Assembly: GCA_934330725.1 (NCBI GenBank)
Contig: CAKRGM010000006.1
Span: 58,025-122,024, forward strand
Length of the DNA: 64,000 nt
Direction of reading: 5' to 3'
From: an uncultured Lachnospiraceae bacterium
GTDB lineage: Bacteria > Bacillota > Clostridia > Lachnospirales > Lachnospiraceae
Below the pieces are notes generated by a model that saw only the letters and a program-made list of their open reading frames with translations, ran no database searches and was not told the origin of the DNA. The position numbers and the translations under genes are program-made. Position 1 is the first letter of the stretch. Every line of letters starts with the position of its first letter. Shown here one piece after another: positions 27,649 to 37,189 of the stretch.

Positions 27649-28701
27649 TCAATTAAAGAACTTTTCTATTTCCATATCCATACAAGCTCTTATATCTCCA
27701 TTATGGTGCCAACACTTACTCCATTCTACAACCATCTCAATTGCCTTATCTAAATTCCAATGCGGCTTCCAATCAAAGACAGATTTTAATTTAGAGCAAT
27801 CTAATTTGAGAAAATTTGCTTCATGTGGTCCGCCATCATAACAACTAATCCATTTCACGCCATCTCCCCATTTTTTTACAAATAGATCAACTAAAGCTCC
27901 CGTTTGAAAGCAATCGGTATCATCAGGTCCAACATTATAATATCCTGCATATTTTCCATCATTATATTGCATCGCTGCAATCATAAGATAAACATATAAA
28001 GGTTCCAAAACATGTTGATAAGGCCTTGTTGAATAAGGGTTTCTAACAATGATATCTTTATGCTCAATTGCAGCTCTAATACAATCTGGAATAATTCTAT
28101 CTCTAGCAAAATCCCCTCCCCCTATTACATTCCCAGCTCTTGCTGTTGATATAGCTACATGTCCATCCTCAAAAAAACTTTTCTTATATGAATGTGTAAC
28201 AAGTTCCGAACAGGATTTAGAATTAGAATACGGATCATAACCATCCAATTCTTCATTTTCCCTATATCCCCATTGCCATTCTTTATTTAGATAAACCTTA
28301 TCCGTTGTAACGTTAAGAAATGATTTTACGCAATTACTATTACGTATACATTCTAAAATATTTACTGTCCCCATAACATTAGTTTCGTATGTATATACTG
28401 GATTTTTATAGCTGTCACGAACAATTGGCTGTGCTGCCAAATGAAAAACAATTTCTGGTTGCACACTGTCAAGAGTTGATTTCAATTTAGTATAATCTCT
28501 TATATCACCTATTACTGAACGAACATCTTTATCAATTTCTGCAATTTCAAAAAGTGATGGTTTTGTAGGTGGATTTAATGAATACCCCGTAACATTTGCT
28601 CCTGCATTTGCCAGCATTTTACAAAGCCAGGATCCTTTAAAACCAGTATGTCCTGTTACAAGCACTCTTTTCCCCCTATAAAAATTCAAGTCAAAGTCCA
28701 T
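27649..28701 (-). CDS. rfbG: CDP-glucose 4,6-dehydratase, 350 aa
   Basis: This extended SDR turns CDP-D-glucose into CDP-4-keto-6-deoxy-D-glucose. The NAD motif is VTGHTGFKGSWL, in which the FKGSW form is characteristic of RfbG. The catalytic region contains NVTTDKVYLN and a YDPYSNSKSCSE segment with Tyr and Lys in the YxxxK arrangement (YSNSK). GGAG is 6 nt before the ATG. It follows rfbF by 18 nt. No rfbH (3-dehydrase) homologue follows, unlike loci for 3,6-dideoxyhexoses, so the keto sugar must go elsewhere. Confidence 0.96.
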   Translation of the reverse strand: MDFDLNFYRGKRVLVTGHTGFKGSWLCKMLANAGANVTGYSLNPPTKPSLFEIAEIDKDVRSVIGDIRDYTKLKSTLDSVQPEIVFHLAAQPIVRDSYKNPVYTYETNVMGTVNILECIRNSNCVKSFLNVTTDKVYLNKEWQWGYRENEELDGYDPYSNSKSCSELVTHSYKKSFFEDGHVAISTARAGNVIGGGDFARDRIIPDCIRAAIEHKDIIVRNPYSTRPYQHVLEPLYVYLMIAAMQYNDGKYAGYYNVGPDDTDCFQTGALVDLFVKKWGDGVKWISCYDGGPHEANFLKLDCSKLKSVFDWKPHWNLDKAIEMVVEWSKCWHHNGDIRACMDMEIEKFFN

Positions 28702-28719
28702 TAAAATCTCCTTTATACA

Positions 28720-29502
28720 TTAATTATCCCACTTCTTCCATGGTGCCATATTTGTTGCCCACATCTGCTCAAGCAAATCTTTTTCTCTTTTCATATCCAT
28801 ACACTGCCAAAAGCCTCTATGTAAAAACGACATTAACTGTCCTTGTTTGGCAAGTGTTTCTAATGGTTCTCTTTCAAATATTGTTTCATCGCCTTCTATA
28901 TAATTAAAAATTTCTGGATTTAATACCATATATCCGGCATTAATTGGCGAGCCATCTGATCTGCCCTTCTCTCTAAATGCACGCACTGCATTATTTCCAC
29001 CAATATCAAGAACGCCCTTCTGTTGCTCTTGAATCACAGCTGTCAATGTTGCTATTTTCCCATGGTTCCTATGAAATTCAACCAATTTGCTAATATCAAC
29101 ATCGCAAACACCATCACCATAGGTCATCATAAATGGCTCATTTTTAACATATTTTTGTATACGTTTAATTCGCCCTCCTGTCATAGTATTTAACCCTGTA
29201 TCAACAACCGTTACTTTCCATGGTTCACAGTGCTGATTATGAACTATCATTTCATTCTTCCCATTTGTATAATCAAATGTTATATCACTATTATGTAAAA
29301 AATAATCTGCAAACCATTCTTTAATTACATGCTGTTTATATCCGGCACAAATAATAAATTCATTAAACCCATAATATGAATATTCTTTCATAATATGCCA
29401 CAAGATGGGTTTTTCTCCTATTTCAACCATTGGCTTAGGTTTAAACTGAGATTCTTCTGAAATTCTTGTTCCAAATCCTCCCGCTAAAAGTACTACTTTC
29501 AT
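28720..29502 (-). CDS. rfbF: Glucose-1-phosphate cytidylyltransferase, 260 aa
   Basis: The enzyme makes CDP-glucose from CTP and glucose 1-phosphate. The N-terminal LAGGFGTRISEESQFKPKPMVEIG and the later FMMTYGDGVCDVD and LHRGFWQCMDMKRE segments are characteristic of RfbF. It sits 15 nt after the TIM-barrel gene and is followed by rfbG. Together they give CDP-4-keto-6-deoxyglucose, the branch-point for 3,6-dideoxyhexoses and branched sugars. Confidence 0.97.
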   Translation of the reverse strand: MKVVLLAGGFGTRISEESQFKPKPMVEIGEKPILWHIMKEYSYYGFNEFIICAGYKQHVIKEWFADYFLHNSDITFDYTNGKNEMIVHNQHCEPWKVTVVDTGLNTMTGGRIKRIQKYVKNEPFMMTYGDGVCDVDISKLVEFHRNHGKIATLTAVIQEQQKGVLDIGGNNAVRAFREKGRSDGSPINAGYMVLNPEIFNYIEGDETIFEREPLETLAKQGQLMSFLHRGFWQCMDMKREKDLLEQMWATNMAPWKKWDN

Positions 29503-29517
29503 TAATAAATTTCTCCT

Positions 29518-30312
29518 TTAATCACATAAATTCATTATATATTCCATTACACTAGTCAGAATATTAATATTCTCCTGCTTTGCCATTTCTATTGATAAAT
29601 ACTTTTTATAATCGTTAGCTTTTAACCAATTAATAAGCTTTTTATGAAGTTCTCGTTCTTTTACGCACTTTAAATATGGCTCACTAATATGTACATGATT
29701 AATAATGTCAATATTCCCATCTAATATATTTATATCTTCATAATTATTAATCATCGTTCCAACATCTAAATTAAGCAAGAATCCTTTTGAATCAACTTCT
29801 CTTACCATTTTTATCGCCTGCTGTGTTGTATTTATAAAGTTTGTATTATAAATCTCAGGATTGGCCTCTATTGCTAATACCGTATTATGCTCATGCGCAA
29901 ATTCTCCAAGTTCTCTGAAAAATGCTATAGCTACGCTATAGTCTTTAGATGATGATATGCTTCTGTTTTTCGGGCATCCCATAACAAGATTTCCTGCACC
30001 AATACTTTCTGCAAAAATAATAGCCTTTTGGGTATATTTAATAAGTTCTTCTCGCTCCCCCTGACTTCCAAATATCTTTTCATTTTTACCATACCATATG
30101 GATTGTATCGATGATACTTTTAAACTATATTTTTTTAAAAGTTTGTCAGAAAAGTCTTTTGCATTCTGTATTTTATCATAGGGATGTTCTCCAAATACTC
30201 TTGTTGGAGCAATTTCCACCCCATTATATTTAAATTTTTTTAATTTCTCATATACACAAATATCATCTTTCTCTTCCCATGCAATATTTGATATAGACAA
30301 CATTAACCCCAT
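29518..30312 (-). CDS. Sugar phosphate isomerase/epimerase (AP-endonuclease-2 TIM barrel), 264 aa
   Basis: A xylose-isomerase-like TIM barrel with metal ligands visible in AIEANPE, LNLDVGTM, NHVHISEP and LSIEMAKQ. Such proteins isomerise or epimerise sugars, inositols or hydroxy acids. It overlaps the end of the epimerase gene. Two starts are possible: ATG at 30312, or ATG at 30303, whose A is shared with the upstream TAA stop (TAATG). I list the longer form. Its substrate is unknown; the operon suggests a sugar or sugar acid used for the exopolysaccharide. Confidence 0.85.
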   Translation of the reverse strand: MGLMLSISNIAWEEKDDICVYEKLKKFKYNGVEIAPTRVFGEHPYDKIQNAKDFSDKLLKKYSLKVSSIQSIWYGKNEKIFGSQGEREELIKYTQKAIIFAESIGAGNLVMGCPKNRSISSSKDYSVAIAFFRELGEFAHEHNTVLAIEANPEIYNTNFINTTQQAIKMVREVDSKGFLLNLDVGTMINNYEDINILDGNIDIINHVHISEPYLKCVKERELHKKLINWLKANDYKKYLSIEMAKQENINILTSVMEYIMNLCD

Positions 30313-31241
30313 TTTTCTTTAACTTCTCTTTCTATAAATATTTTCAAATCATATAAAACATCTTTTTTGCATTTTAAATAGCCATTTTTGCCGTTAAAAA
30401 GTTCTGCATATTTTGATTTAATACTGTAATTATACGGTGTCTTTGGTAAATTATTTTCAAAAATTTTTCCTGACAAATAATGATATACTTCTGCCACACT
30501 AACAGGTTCAGTTACAATATTTAATAATTTTATATTATTATCTAATGCCCTACAAATATCATCCCATAAATATCTAAGATTATAAAACTGATAAACAGAT
30601 CTGCTATCTGTAAAATCAAGTGCACTAAAGCCAATTTCTTGAAAAACAGACCGCAGAATTTTTTTTTCATTTTTTTCTTTTGTTATATTATGATAAAATC
30701 CATCTTCTTGTAGTTTATAATATTGATTTATATATTCACTCTTAGCATTTAATTCTTCAAATTTAGCTTTGTTTAACATAGATGGACACACATTTATATA
30801 ATCATAAATAAAATTTTTTTTTAAATTCATTCCATATATTGCAGGCAATCTTACAATCAAACAATCTGAATAATTTTTTAAAACCCACTCTTCTAAATAC
30901 AGTCTATTTCTCCCATATGGTAAAAGTTCATTTTTATTAATAAAACTATCTTCGTCAACTCCAACTGTTTTATCGTAAACTGCAACTGTAGAAATTAGTA
31001 CTACTCTTTTAGGTTTTATGTTAATAATATTAGATATTGCTTCATTTATTTTCTCAAAATCTTCGTTTGGATGAGAATTTGCTATAAACATTTGTGACCC
31101 AACTCCAGCATATACAAGTATATCTGGTTCCGTTCCATATGAATTTTTAATATTTTTTGAATTATATACTGCATTAAACTTATGTGAGGCGCAAAGATTT
31201 GAACCCACAAAACCAGTGTATCCAACCAAACTTGTTTTCAT
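30303..31241 (-). CDS. NAD-dependent epimerase/dehydratase-like protein with altered catalytic motif, 312 aa
   Basis: An extended SDR with the nucleotide-binding motif GYTGFVGSN and the strand VVLISTVAVYDK. The usual YxxxK reads YGRNR, so the catalytic lysine is replaced by arginine. The region DEDSFINKNELLPYGRNRLYLEEWV and the following RLPAIYGMN otherwise match the family. It overlaps the upstream DUF6492 gene by 4 nt (ATGA) and has AGGAG 7 nt before the ATG. It might still oxidise or epimerise a nucleotide sugar with altered kinetics, or serve a binding role. Confidence 0.83.
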   Translation of the reverse strand: MKTSLVGYTGFVGSNLCASHKFNAVYNSKNIKNSYGTEPDILVYAGVGSQMFIANSHPNEDFEKINEAISNIINIKPKRVVLISTVAVYDKTVGVDEDSFINKNELLPYGRNRLYLEEWVLKNYSDCLIVRLPAIYGMNLKKNFIYDYINVCPSMLNKAKFEELNAKSEYINQYYKLQEDGFYHNITKEKNEKKILRSVFQEIGFSALDFTDSRSVYQFYNLRYLWDDICRALDNNIKLLNIVTEPVSVAEVYHYLSGKIFENNLPKTPYNYSIKSKYAELFNGKNGYLKCKKDVLYDLKIFIEREVKEKWG

Positions 31242-32209
31242 CTTTTTCTCCTACCTGAATAAACAATATTTCTAACACATAATCTTATTCCATATCTAAT
31301 TTTATAAAAAGGGGTAATTATATTATAGATAGTTTTAAATTTACAATGCTTTCTAAAGAAACTATTACATAACAATTTAGAAATTATATATTGATGATCA
31401 AAATCTTCCAGCGATAACGCTATAAAATTTTGTGCAGCCCACGAATAGTCTTCATCACATGGATCATTTCCAAAAAAAGTTTTTCCATTTCTTAAATTTG
31501 TCCAAAAACGTTCCTCATAAAATCCAGGCCGTGTCTTTTGAACATATGTTGCATATGTTTCAAACTCTGAAAATCCGGATAAATTAAGTACTTTTCGATC
31601 AACTGCATTCAATATTTTTTCAAAAAACAACGTGCCCTCTATTAATTCATTGCTTTCTATATCAGCAATCAGATTCTTCATGATTTCGCAATTAATCAGC
31701 ATATGTTCTGCAATATATGACTCCTGAACTGTTTTATGTAATAAATGATCTGGTAACAAAATATCCATGACAGGGTAAAAAGGTGAATCGCATTTTTCAT
31801 GTTTCCTATATCCCAAATATGGTTTGCCATTTTCATTATTAAAAAACACAATATTGGTAATTGGAACCGTATCGCCATCCCAAATCAGATAATATTCATC
31901 TTCACAGATTGTTGCATATGCCATCTTAATAAACTGCTGAAAATACCATCCAGTTCTTCTTTCGGTCCCACACAACTCTTTCATAAGCGTACTGATATTC
32001 TTAAATGTCATATTATTATATATTTCATTTTCATTAATATATGAAACAGGCAAATCCTTAGATAACATACCTTTAATATCATCAGCACCAACTAATACTA
32101 TTTTTTTTACCGGCAAATACTTTAAAATATACATAATATTATGTTTAAGTGCCGGAATATCTGTCTTTGTTATTGGAATCATCAATTCTATTTTTTTACT
32201 ATTATCCAT
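31238..32209 (-). CDS. DUF6492-like putative glycosyltransferase, 323 aa
   Basis: The sequence resembles the DUF6492 group of GT-A-like proteins: IELMIPITKTDIPALKHNI at the N-terminus, GWYFQQFIKMAYA, then the metal-binding-type motif YYLIWDGDTVPI. It lacks a signal peptide. The C-terminal 50 residues are basic and aromatic, suggesting peripheral membrane contact. It lies between the GT2-like gene and the epimerase gene with a 3-nt gap and a 4-nt overlap. A sugar-transfer role is inferred from fold and context. Confidence 0.75.
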   Translation of the reverse strand: MDNSKKIELMIPITKTDIPALKHNIMYILKYLPVKKIVLVGADDIKGMLSKDLPVSYINENEIYNNMTFKNISTLMKELCGTERRTGWYFQQFIKMAYATICEDEYYLIWDGDTVPITNIVFFNNENGKPYLGYRKHEKCDSPFYPVMDILLPDHLLHKTVQESYIAEHMLINCEIMKNLIADIESNELIEGTLFFEKILNAVDRKVLNLSGFSEFETYATYVQKTRPGFYEERFWTNLRNGKTFFGNDPCDEDYSWAAQNFIALSLEDFDHQYIISKLLCNSFFRKHCKFKTIYNIITPFYKIRYGIRLCVRNIVYSGRRKR

Positions 32210-32212
32210 AAT

Positions 32213-33121
32213 TTATCTCTGCACTTTCTGAATATCTTCAATTAAATAATTTTTTCCTTCAATAGCTCCATTTAATATTAATCTTGCATAAGAAATTAAT
32301 GTAACCAGACATACAATACTATCTACAACCCCTAAAAAAATAATTCCAATTAAAATCTGCAGAATCAACGAATTCATTAAAATGCAATTTAAAGCAAATA
32401 AAATTACACCAGCTATTCCAAGCACTGCTATTAATCGTAATGAATTCATGCAGATTTTCCGAGGTAAATCTGTATACAAAATAAAACTATCTATAGCTAA
32501 AGATATTCCTCTTGCTTTTGTTTTACTAGCATTACCATTATAATATAAGCGACCATTTTTTAATCCACTCGAAGCATACACTGCCTGCCTGAATTGACAA
32601 TTAAGATTCAAATATAGAATTCTATTAATAGCTCTGCGACTTACTAATCTAAATACTGTAGCATGTATTTCATATTCCGATAATGAATATTTATTAAACA
32701 ACTTATAGAATATCTTTCTTGACAATGAATTATTTACAATTTCTACTGAAACAATATCATTTCCTTCTATAGCTTTTTGATATGCAGCCCAAATTAACTC
32801 CTTATCAAATTCATATTCAAGCGTATCAAATTCATATACAAAGTCACCAATAGCTGTATCTATACCAGCTCTCATACATGATTCTATCCCTTGCTTGACA
32901 CTCATATGAATCACTGTCAAAAATCTATTATCGGTTTTTTTTAAATAATTCTGCAAAAAATCATCCTGATATTTACAACAATCATCTACTATCACTATCT
33001 CATAATGTTTGAATCTATCTTCTAAACGTAAAATTAAATTATCAATAAATGAACATACATTTTTAGAGTTATCAGACAGATACACCACCGCACTCACAAA
33101 CACTGATTCTTTTTTACTCAT
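32213..33121 (-). CDS. GtrB-like family 2 glycosyltransferase with two C-terminal membrane helices, 302 aa
   Basis: The N-terminal GT-A domain contains VSAVVYLSDNSKNVCSFIDNL, VIVDDCCKYQDDF and a VYEFDTLEYEFD segment where DxD is expected. Two hydrophobic helices occur near 227-250 and 252-285. This is the plan of polyprenyl-phosphate glycosyltransferases. The usual DxD is not clear, so catalysis may be altered. The start at 33121 overlaps the FAD-enzyme gene by 8 nt and has GAGGTG 7 nt upstream. Confidence 0.8.
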   Translation of the reverse strand: MSKKESVFVSAVVYLSDNSKNVCSFIDNLILRLEDRFKHYEIVIVDDCCKYQDDFLQNYLKKTDNRFLTVIHMSVKQGIESCMRAGIDTAIGDFVYEFDTLEYEFDKELIWAAYQKAIEGNDIVSVEIVNNSLSRKIFYKLFNKYSLSEYEIHATVFRLVSRRAINRILYLNLNCQFRQAVYASSGLKNGRLYYNGNASKTKARGISLAIDSFILYTDLPRKICMNSLRLIAVLGIAGVILFALNCILMNSLILQILIGIIFLGVVDSIVCLVTLISYARLILNGAIEGKNYLIEDIQKVQR

Positions 33122-34238
33122 TATTAAGCACCTCATCTAAATCATATATTGTATTAATTTTCCCACTAAATACGCTTACAAATGTCGGATTTGTCTGTTC
33201 AATCTTTACCATAGTAGGCCTCGAATCATCAATTTCTGAAGTTTTTAAAATAGGTTTCATTGAAAACAAAGAATATTCATAATTAAATTTTAGTTCTGGA
33301 TTTATATACTTCTTTGCTAATTGACTCATATACGGCCACGCAGATACAGGCTTTGCCGGACATTGATTACAGTTATATAGATTTGTTGTTGTACATAACC
33401 CTCCACTTTTTTTCTGACATTCAAAAGTTGCTGTTGTATCATATGACGTAATATGTGGAGTAAATGTAACACTTGTTAAACTATGTAACCCGGTTTTTCC
33501 GAACGGCATAAGTGAAAAGAAAGGTCCATCCATAACTGTCAAGCCAATATTCTTTAAACTATCACCAACTGAACACAAAATAATCTCGCACAACTCATAT
33601 TTAATATTAAATGGTTCAAATCCCATTAACTGCTGGATTTCATTTATTCCAGCATATGTCGCATTTAATAAAAAGGCTGTTTCAACTTCTTGATCTTGTG
33701 TATATATCCTCCATCTATTATTAATATTATCAATTTTTTTAATATTTTGTTGATACCAAATTTCAGCATTTCCTGATCTTTCCAATTCACACAAAAAGAA
33801 TTTTTTTAAAATTTGAGCATCATATGTATATTCTTTCGTCAAAAAAGCTCCATCGCATAATCCATGTTGAAAATAATCATCTGCATTAATTTTTTCACAA
33901 GGAATTTCCGCATCTTTGCAAAATTTAAAAAATGCATTTGCATTTGTCCACGAAAGTCTTGAGCTTGTTGCATATATCTGTTTAAAATCTTTTTTAATAC
34001 AAAATCCAAAATCATTGCAAAACCGCTGGAAATAATGTGCACTTTTAGCTGCTGTAGATATGCTTCTGGGATAATGATAGCCCATATGAACACGGGCTTG
34101 ATTTATATATGTGGCACGCATGCACACTTCCGAATCTTTTTCAATAATCAGTACCTTTTCTCCTCTTAACGCACAAACTCGTGCAGCATATAACCCATAA
34201 ATTCCCCCGCCTAATATTACTCTGTCATAAATCCTCAT
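33114..34238 (-). CDS. FAD-dependent oxidoreductase (DAO-like), 374 aa
   Basis: The N-terminal dinucleotide motif VILGGGIYGLYAARVCALRGEKVLIIEKD is the FAD-binding signature. The remainder includes NATYAGINEIQQLMG and a late GKINTIYDLDEV, as in D-amino-acid-oxidase-like enzymes. A cluster of Cys in CTTNLYNCNQCPAKP (about 290-305) could be structural. Its product in the polysaccharide pathway is unknown; oxidation of a sugar alcohol or amino sugar is possible. It starts 3 nt from the upstream GT4 stop and its stop overlaps the next gene. Confidence 0.85.
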   Translation of the reverse strand: MRIYDRVILGGGIYGLYAARVCALRGEKVLIIEKDSEVCMRATYINQARVHMGYHYPRSISTAAKSAHYFQRFCNDFGFCIKKDFKQIYATSSRLSWTNANAFFKFCKDAEIPCEKINADDYFQHGLCDGAFLTKEYTYDAQILKKFFLCELERSGNAEIWYQQNIKKIDNINNRWRIYTQDQEVETAFLLNATYAGINEIQQLMGFEPFNIKYELCEIILCSVGDSLKNIGLTVMDGPFFSLMPFGKTGLHSLTSVTFTPHITSYDTTATFECQKKSGGLCTTTNLYNCNQCPAKPVSAWPYMSQLAKKYINPELKFNYEYSLFSMKPILKTSEIDDSRPTMVKIEQTNPTFVSVFSGKINTIYDLDEVLNNE

Positions 34239-34241
34239 ATT

Positions 34242-35492
34242 TTAATCTTCCTTTTTACACAGTGAATCAAACAACTGCTTATATTTCTCAATAGCATCAT
34301 GCTTACTAAATTCTGATAAAAGAATATTTCTTCCATTAGCACCCATTTTAACAATCTGCCTCTTATTCTCACAAATGTATCGAATTTTTGACTCAATTTG
34401 ATTATAATCGCCAGTTTCACACAACACGCCTATGCCAGATTCATCAATTATTTTCCAAACCTCACTGCCTGATTCTAAAATTCCTATAACTGGTTTATTT
34501 ACCGCCATAATTCCATATATTTTACTTGGTACACTTACACCCTTAATACCTTTAGCATTTGTAACTATATGAATATCTGCTGAATTCATTGCAAAAATCA
34601 AATCATCTCCTGTTTGATAAGGAATAAACCTAACATTTTTTAAATCATTTTCTTTACAATAATTTTTCATTTTATCTTCAACAGCACCTGTTCCAACAAA
34701 TGCAAATACAATATCATTATATTTTTTGAATTTTTTAATAACCTTTAGCAACCCCATAAGATCATAATATAGACCTAAATTTCCTAAATACATAAATACA
34801 AATTTATTATTCAAGTTGTATTTTTCTTTAAATTTATAAACGCCATAATCATTACTATTAACCGGATACATACCTTGCTCATCAACCCAGTTATGTATAT
34901 ATTTCCCCTCTATATGACATTGTGAAAATCTCCTGTTAAGTGTTTCCTGCATATCTCTTCCTATAATTACTAATGAATCTGCCGACTTACAGGAATTATA
35001 ATCTAAATGCCTCATCACACTAATAACAAACTTATTTTTCGAAAAAGATACAGCTTCTATCTGTTCTGGATTAAAATCCTGAATAACATATACATATTTT
35101 GCTTTAGAAATTCTTTTTGCAATTCGACCTAATACTCCACCTAAAATAGGCGGTGCTGTAGTTGCATAAACAATATCACATTTACCTATTCTAATTGTTG
35201 CAATAATCGCATTAAAAAAATAACTTAAAACATGGTGAACTCTTTTAATTTTTTTGGACTTATCATTCTCAGAAACTCGTACACGAATAACATTCACATT
35301 CCCTATTTTTTCTTTATAAAATCGTTTTTTTTGATACTCTGGAGCGATTCTCCCTGCATAACTTGGAATTGCACACACTACATTAATATCAAACTCGTCA
35401 GATATCCCCTGGCTCAAATCCGTCATCAGCCTTGCCATAGCACTTTTATCAGGGTAATAATAATTAGCAAAAAAAAGTACCTTGCGCTTCAT
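34242..35492 (-). CDS. Glycosyltransferase family 4, 416 aa
   Basis: A GT-B enzyme of the WbuB/WcaI type. The N-terminal domain has ANYYYPDKSAMARLMTDLS and VYATTAPPILGGVLG, and the C-terminal domain has MYLGNLGLYYDL and SVPSKIYGIMAVNKPVIGI with the E(x7)E-like donor site. It uses a nucleotide sugar to extend the lipid-linked unit after the initiating transferase. The ATG at 35492 has AGGTG 4-5 nt upstream; an ATG four codons earlier overlaps this site. Confidence 0.93.
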   Translation of the reverse strand: MKRKVLFFANYYYPDKSAMARLMTDLSQGISDEFDINVVCAIPSYAGRIAPEYQKKRFYKEKIGNVNVIRVRVSENDKSKKIKRVHHVLSYFFNAIIATIRIGKCDIVYATTAPPILGGVLGRIAKRISKAKYVYVIQDFNPEQIEAVSFSKNKFVISVMRHLDYNSCKSADSLVIIGRDMQETLNRRFSQCHIEGKYIHNWVDEQGMYPVNSNDYGVYKFKEKYNLNNKFVFMYLGNLGLYYDLMGLLKVIKKFKKYNDIVFAFVGTGAVEDKMKNYCKENDLKNVRFIPYQTGDDLIFAMNSADIHIVTNAKGIKGVSVPSKIYGIMAVNKPVIGILESGSEVWKIIDESGIGVLCETGDYNQIESKIRYICENKRQIVKMGANGRNILLSEFSKHDAIEKYKQLFDSLCKKED

Positions 35493-35562
35493 AATACACC
35501 TCATATTTAATTTTAATCATTTTACACAAATTGATTTCTTTTAGAAATAAATACTATATTTT

Positions 35563-37008
35563 CTACATTGACCCATCCTTTTTAATCACTGTCTTAACAG
35601 TCAATAACAATATCTTTATATCAAGCGCTATTGACCATTCTGTAATATATTCTGTATCCAATCTTACAACTTCTTCAAAATCAGTAATATTACTACGTCC
35701 ACTCACCTGCCACATTCCTGTAATGCCAGGTCTTATTGCCATTCTCGCCCTGTGAGATGGTTCATACTTAACCCATTCATCCATTGTTGGAGGTCTTGTT
35801 CCCACAAGACTCATATCACCTTTAAGTACGTTAAAGAATTGTGGAAATTCATCGATACTCCAGTCTCTTATATAATTGCCAATCCCCTTTTTTATGGTTC
35901 CATCAGGAAGTTGTTTGCTTCCTATGATTCTTGGATCAAAATCAAGTTTAAACATCATACCATTACTTATGCGATTCTTAGCTATGAGTTCCTTTTTTCT
36001 TTCTTCAGCATCCAGATACATACTACGAAATTTATACATCTGAAAAGGCTTTCCATTTCTTCCTATTCTGGTTTGTTTAAAAAAAATCGGTCCAGGAGAC
36101 TTTATGTAAATAGCTGGTGCTACAAATACAAACAAAATTCCCGTTATAATGCAGCCTATAATACCCCCAACAATATCAACAGCTCTCTTTATCATACTTT
36201 CAAAAATGTCAGTCTCATTCATGCTTGTTGTAAGTACAGTATACATACCAACTTTCTGAATACTTTGTTTAATCCCTATTGTACCTGTATTCTGTCCAAT
36301 CACCATATGCACTACAATTCCCATTTCCTTAATGCATGCCAGCATTTTTTGAGGGTAACTAAGTTCAGGCGGATATACAATAATTACCTCATCAATCCAC
36401 TCACGACATATATAATCAAGTGCATTGTCTTTATTTGCAACTACATTAATATCTTTGACTATACAACCATTCAAATCCTCATCCATAATAACTGCGCCTT
36501 TAATGTTATACATTGGCAAATCCTTATGCTGTATATTATCAATTACTCCTGGCAGTAATTCTTTTGTAGTAATTATAAGTAATGAAGATGCCTTATCTAT
36601 TTTCTTTGCTAACATTTTCTTTCTGACAAGCCTCCCTGCATAACTTACAGGTACATATATCACGCACGTAAGTACCATTGTAATGCGGGAATAATCAATC
36701 CCTGCCTGCATCATAAACAAGTATAGGCAGATAAACAAAAAAACCATAAATGAGTGGCGTACTGTAGCAAATAGCTCTTTTAAATATCCTCTTTTTAAAA
36801 CATTTTTGAATGAATTAAAGATTATTGCAACCAGTATATTAACAACTGTTAATATCGCAGCCATATTACGATACCTGTAATCAGCATATGGTTCAATAAA
36901 TCCATGCCTCATTATATATGCCAAAACAAAAGCTGACTGTATCCATATTATATCTAATAAGATAAAATCAATATGTTTCAGCCAGCTTTGCGCTCTTTTT
37001 TGATACAT
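35563..37008 (-). CDS. Initiating polyprenyl-phosphate sugar phosphotransferase (WbaP/CpsE type), 481 aa
   Basis: This enzyme puts the first sugar phosphate on undecaprenyl phosphate. Four N-terminal membrane helices and a Rossmann-like middle region (CoA-binding-like, about 145-255) are followed by a fifth membrane helix (about 280-303). The catalytic domain has TRIGRNGKPFQMYKFRSM, SIDEFPQFFNVLKGDMSLVGTRPP and RPGITGMWQVSGRS. The ATG at 37008 is preferred; AGGAG lies 11 nt upstream and overlaps an in-frame GTG. It heads the operon behind a strong promoter, as is usual for Gram-positive Wzx/Wzy loci. Confidence 0.95.
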   Translation of the reverse strand: MYQKRAQSWLKHIDFILLDIIWIQSAFVLAYIMRHGFIEPYADYRYRNMAAILTVVNILVAIIFNSFKNVLKRGYLKELFATVRHSFMVFLFICLYLFMMQAGIDYSRITMVLTCVIYVPVSYAGRLVRKKMLAKKIDKASSLLIITTKELLPGVIDNIQHKDLPMYNIKGAVIMDEDLNGCIVKDINVVANKDNALDYICREWIDEVIIVYPPELSYPQKMLACIKEMGIVVHMVIGQNTGTIGIKQSIQKVGMYTVLTTSMNETDIFESMIKRAVDIVGGIIGCIITGILFVFVAPAIYIKSPGPIFFKQTRIGRNGKPFQMYKFRSMYLDAEERKKELIAKNRISNGMMFKLDFDPRIIGSKQLPDGTIKKGIGNYIRDWSIDEFPQFFNVLKGDMSLVGTRPPTMDEWVKYEPSHRARMAIRPGITGMWQVSGRSNITDFEEVVRLDTEYITEWSIALDIKILLLTVKTVIKKDGSM

Positions 37009-37109
37009 TTCCCCACTCACTCCTACATTTAACTTGTATAATATTTTTATACAAATTTTCTTTTTATTTTTGATTTTTTATACCCACATAATTATTATCT
37101 ATGTCTGAT

Positions 37110-37138
37110 AGTATACCATACCACTTTTTTTGTATCAA
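37110..37138 (-). promoter_or_regulatory. Promoter of the exopolysaccharide operon
   Basis: Minus strand TTGATA (37133-37138), 17 nt, TATACT (37110-37115), preceded by TATGG. The leader is about 95 nt and contains the inverted repeat TTGTATAA / TTATACAA (about 37033-37054) just ahead of the ribosome site. Confidence 0.75.
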
Positions 37139-37189
37139 CCCAAAACACTGTATTTTTCGACACATACCGCAATTTAATACCATTTTTTG

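Noticed and set aside
35752..36558. 268-residue plus-strand reading frame inside the initiating transferase gene
   Set aside because: Biased composition (Tyr, His, Asn, Ser), no ribosome site and no recognisable motif; the minus-strand gene is certain.
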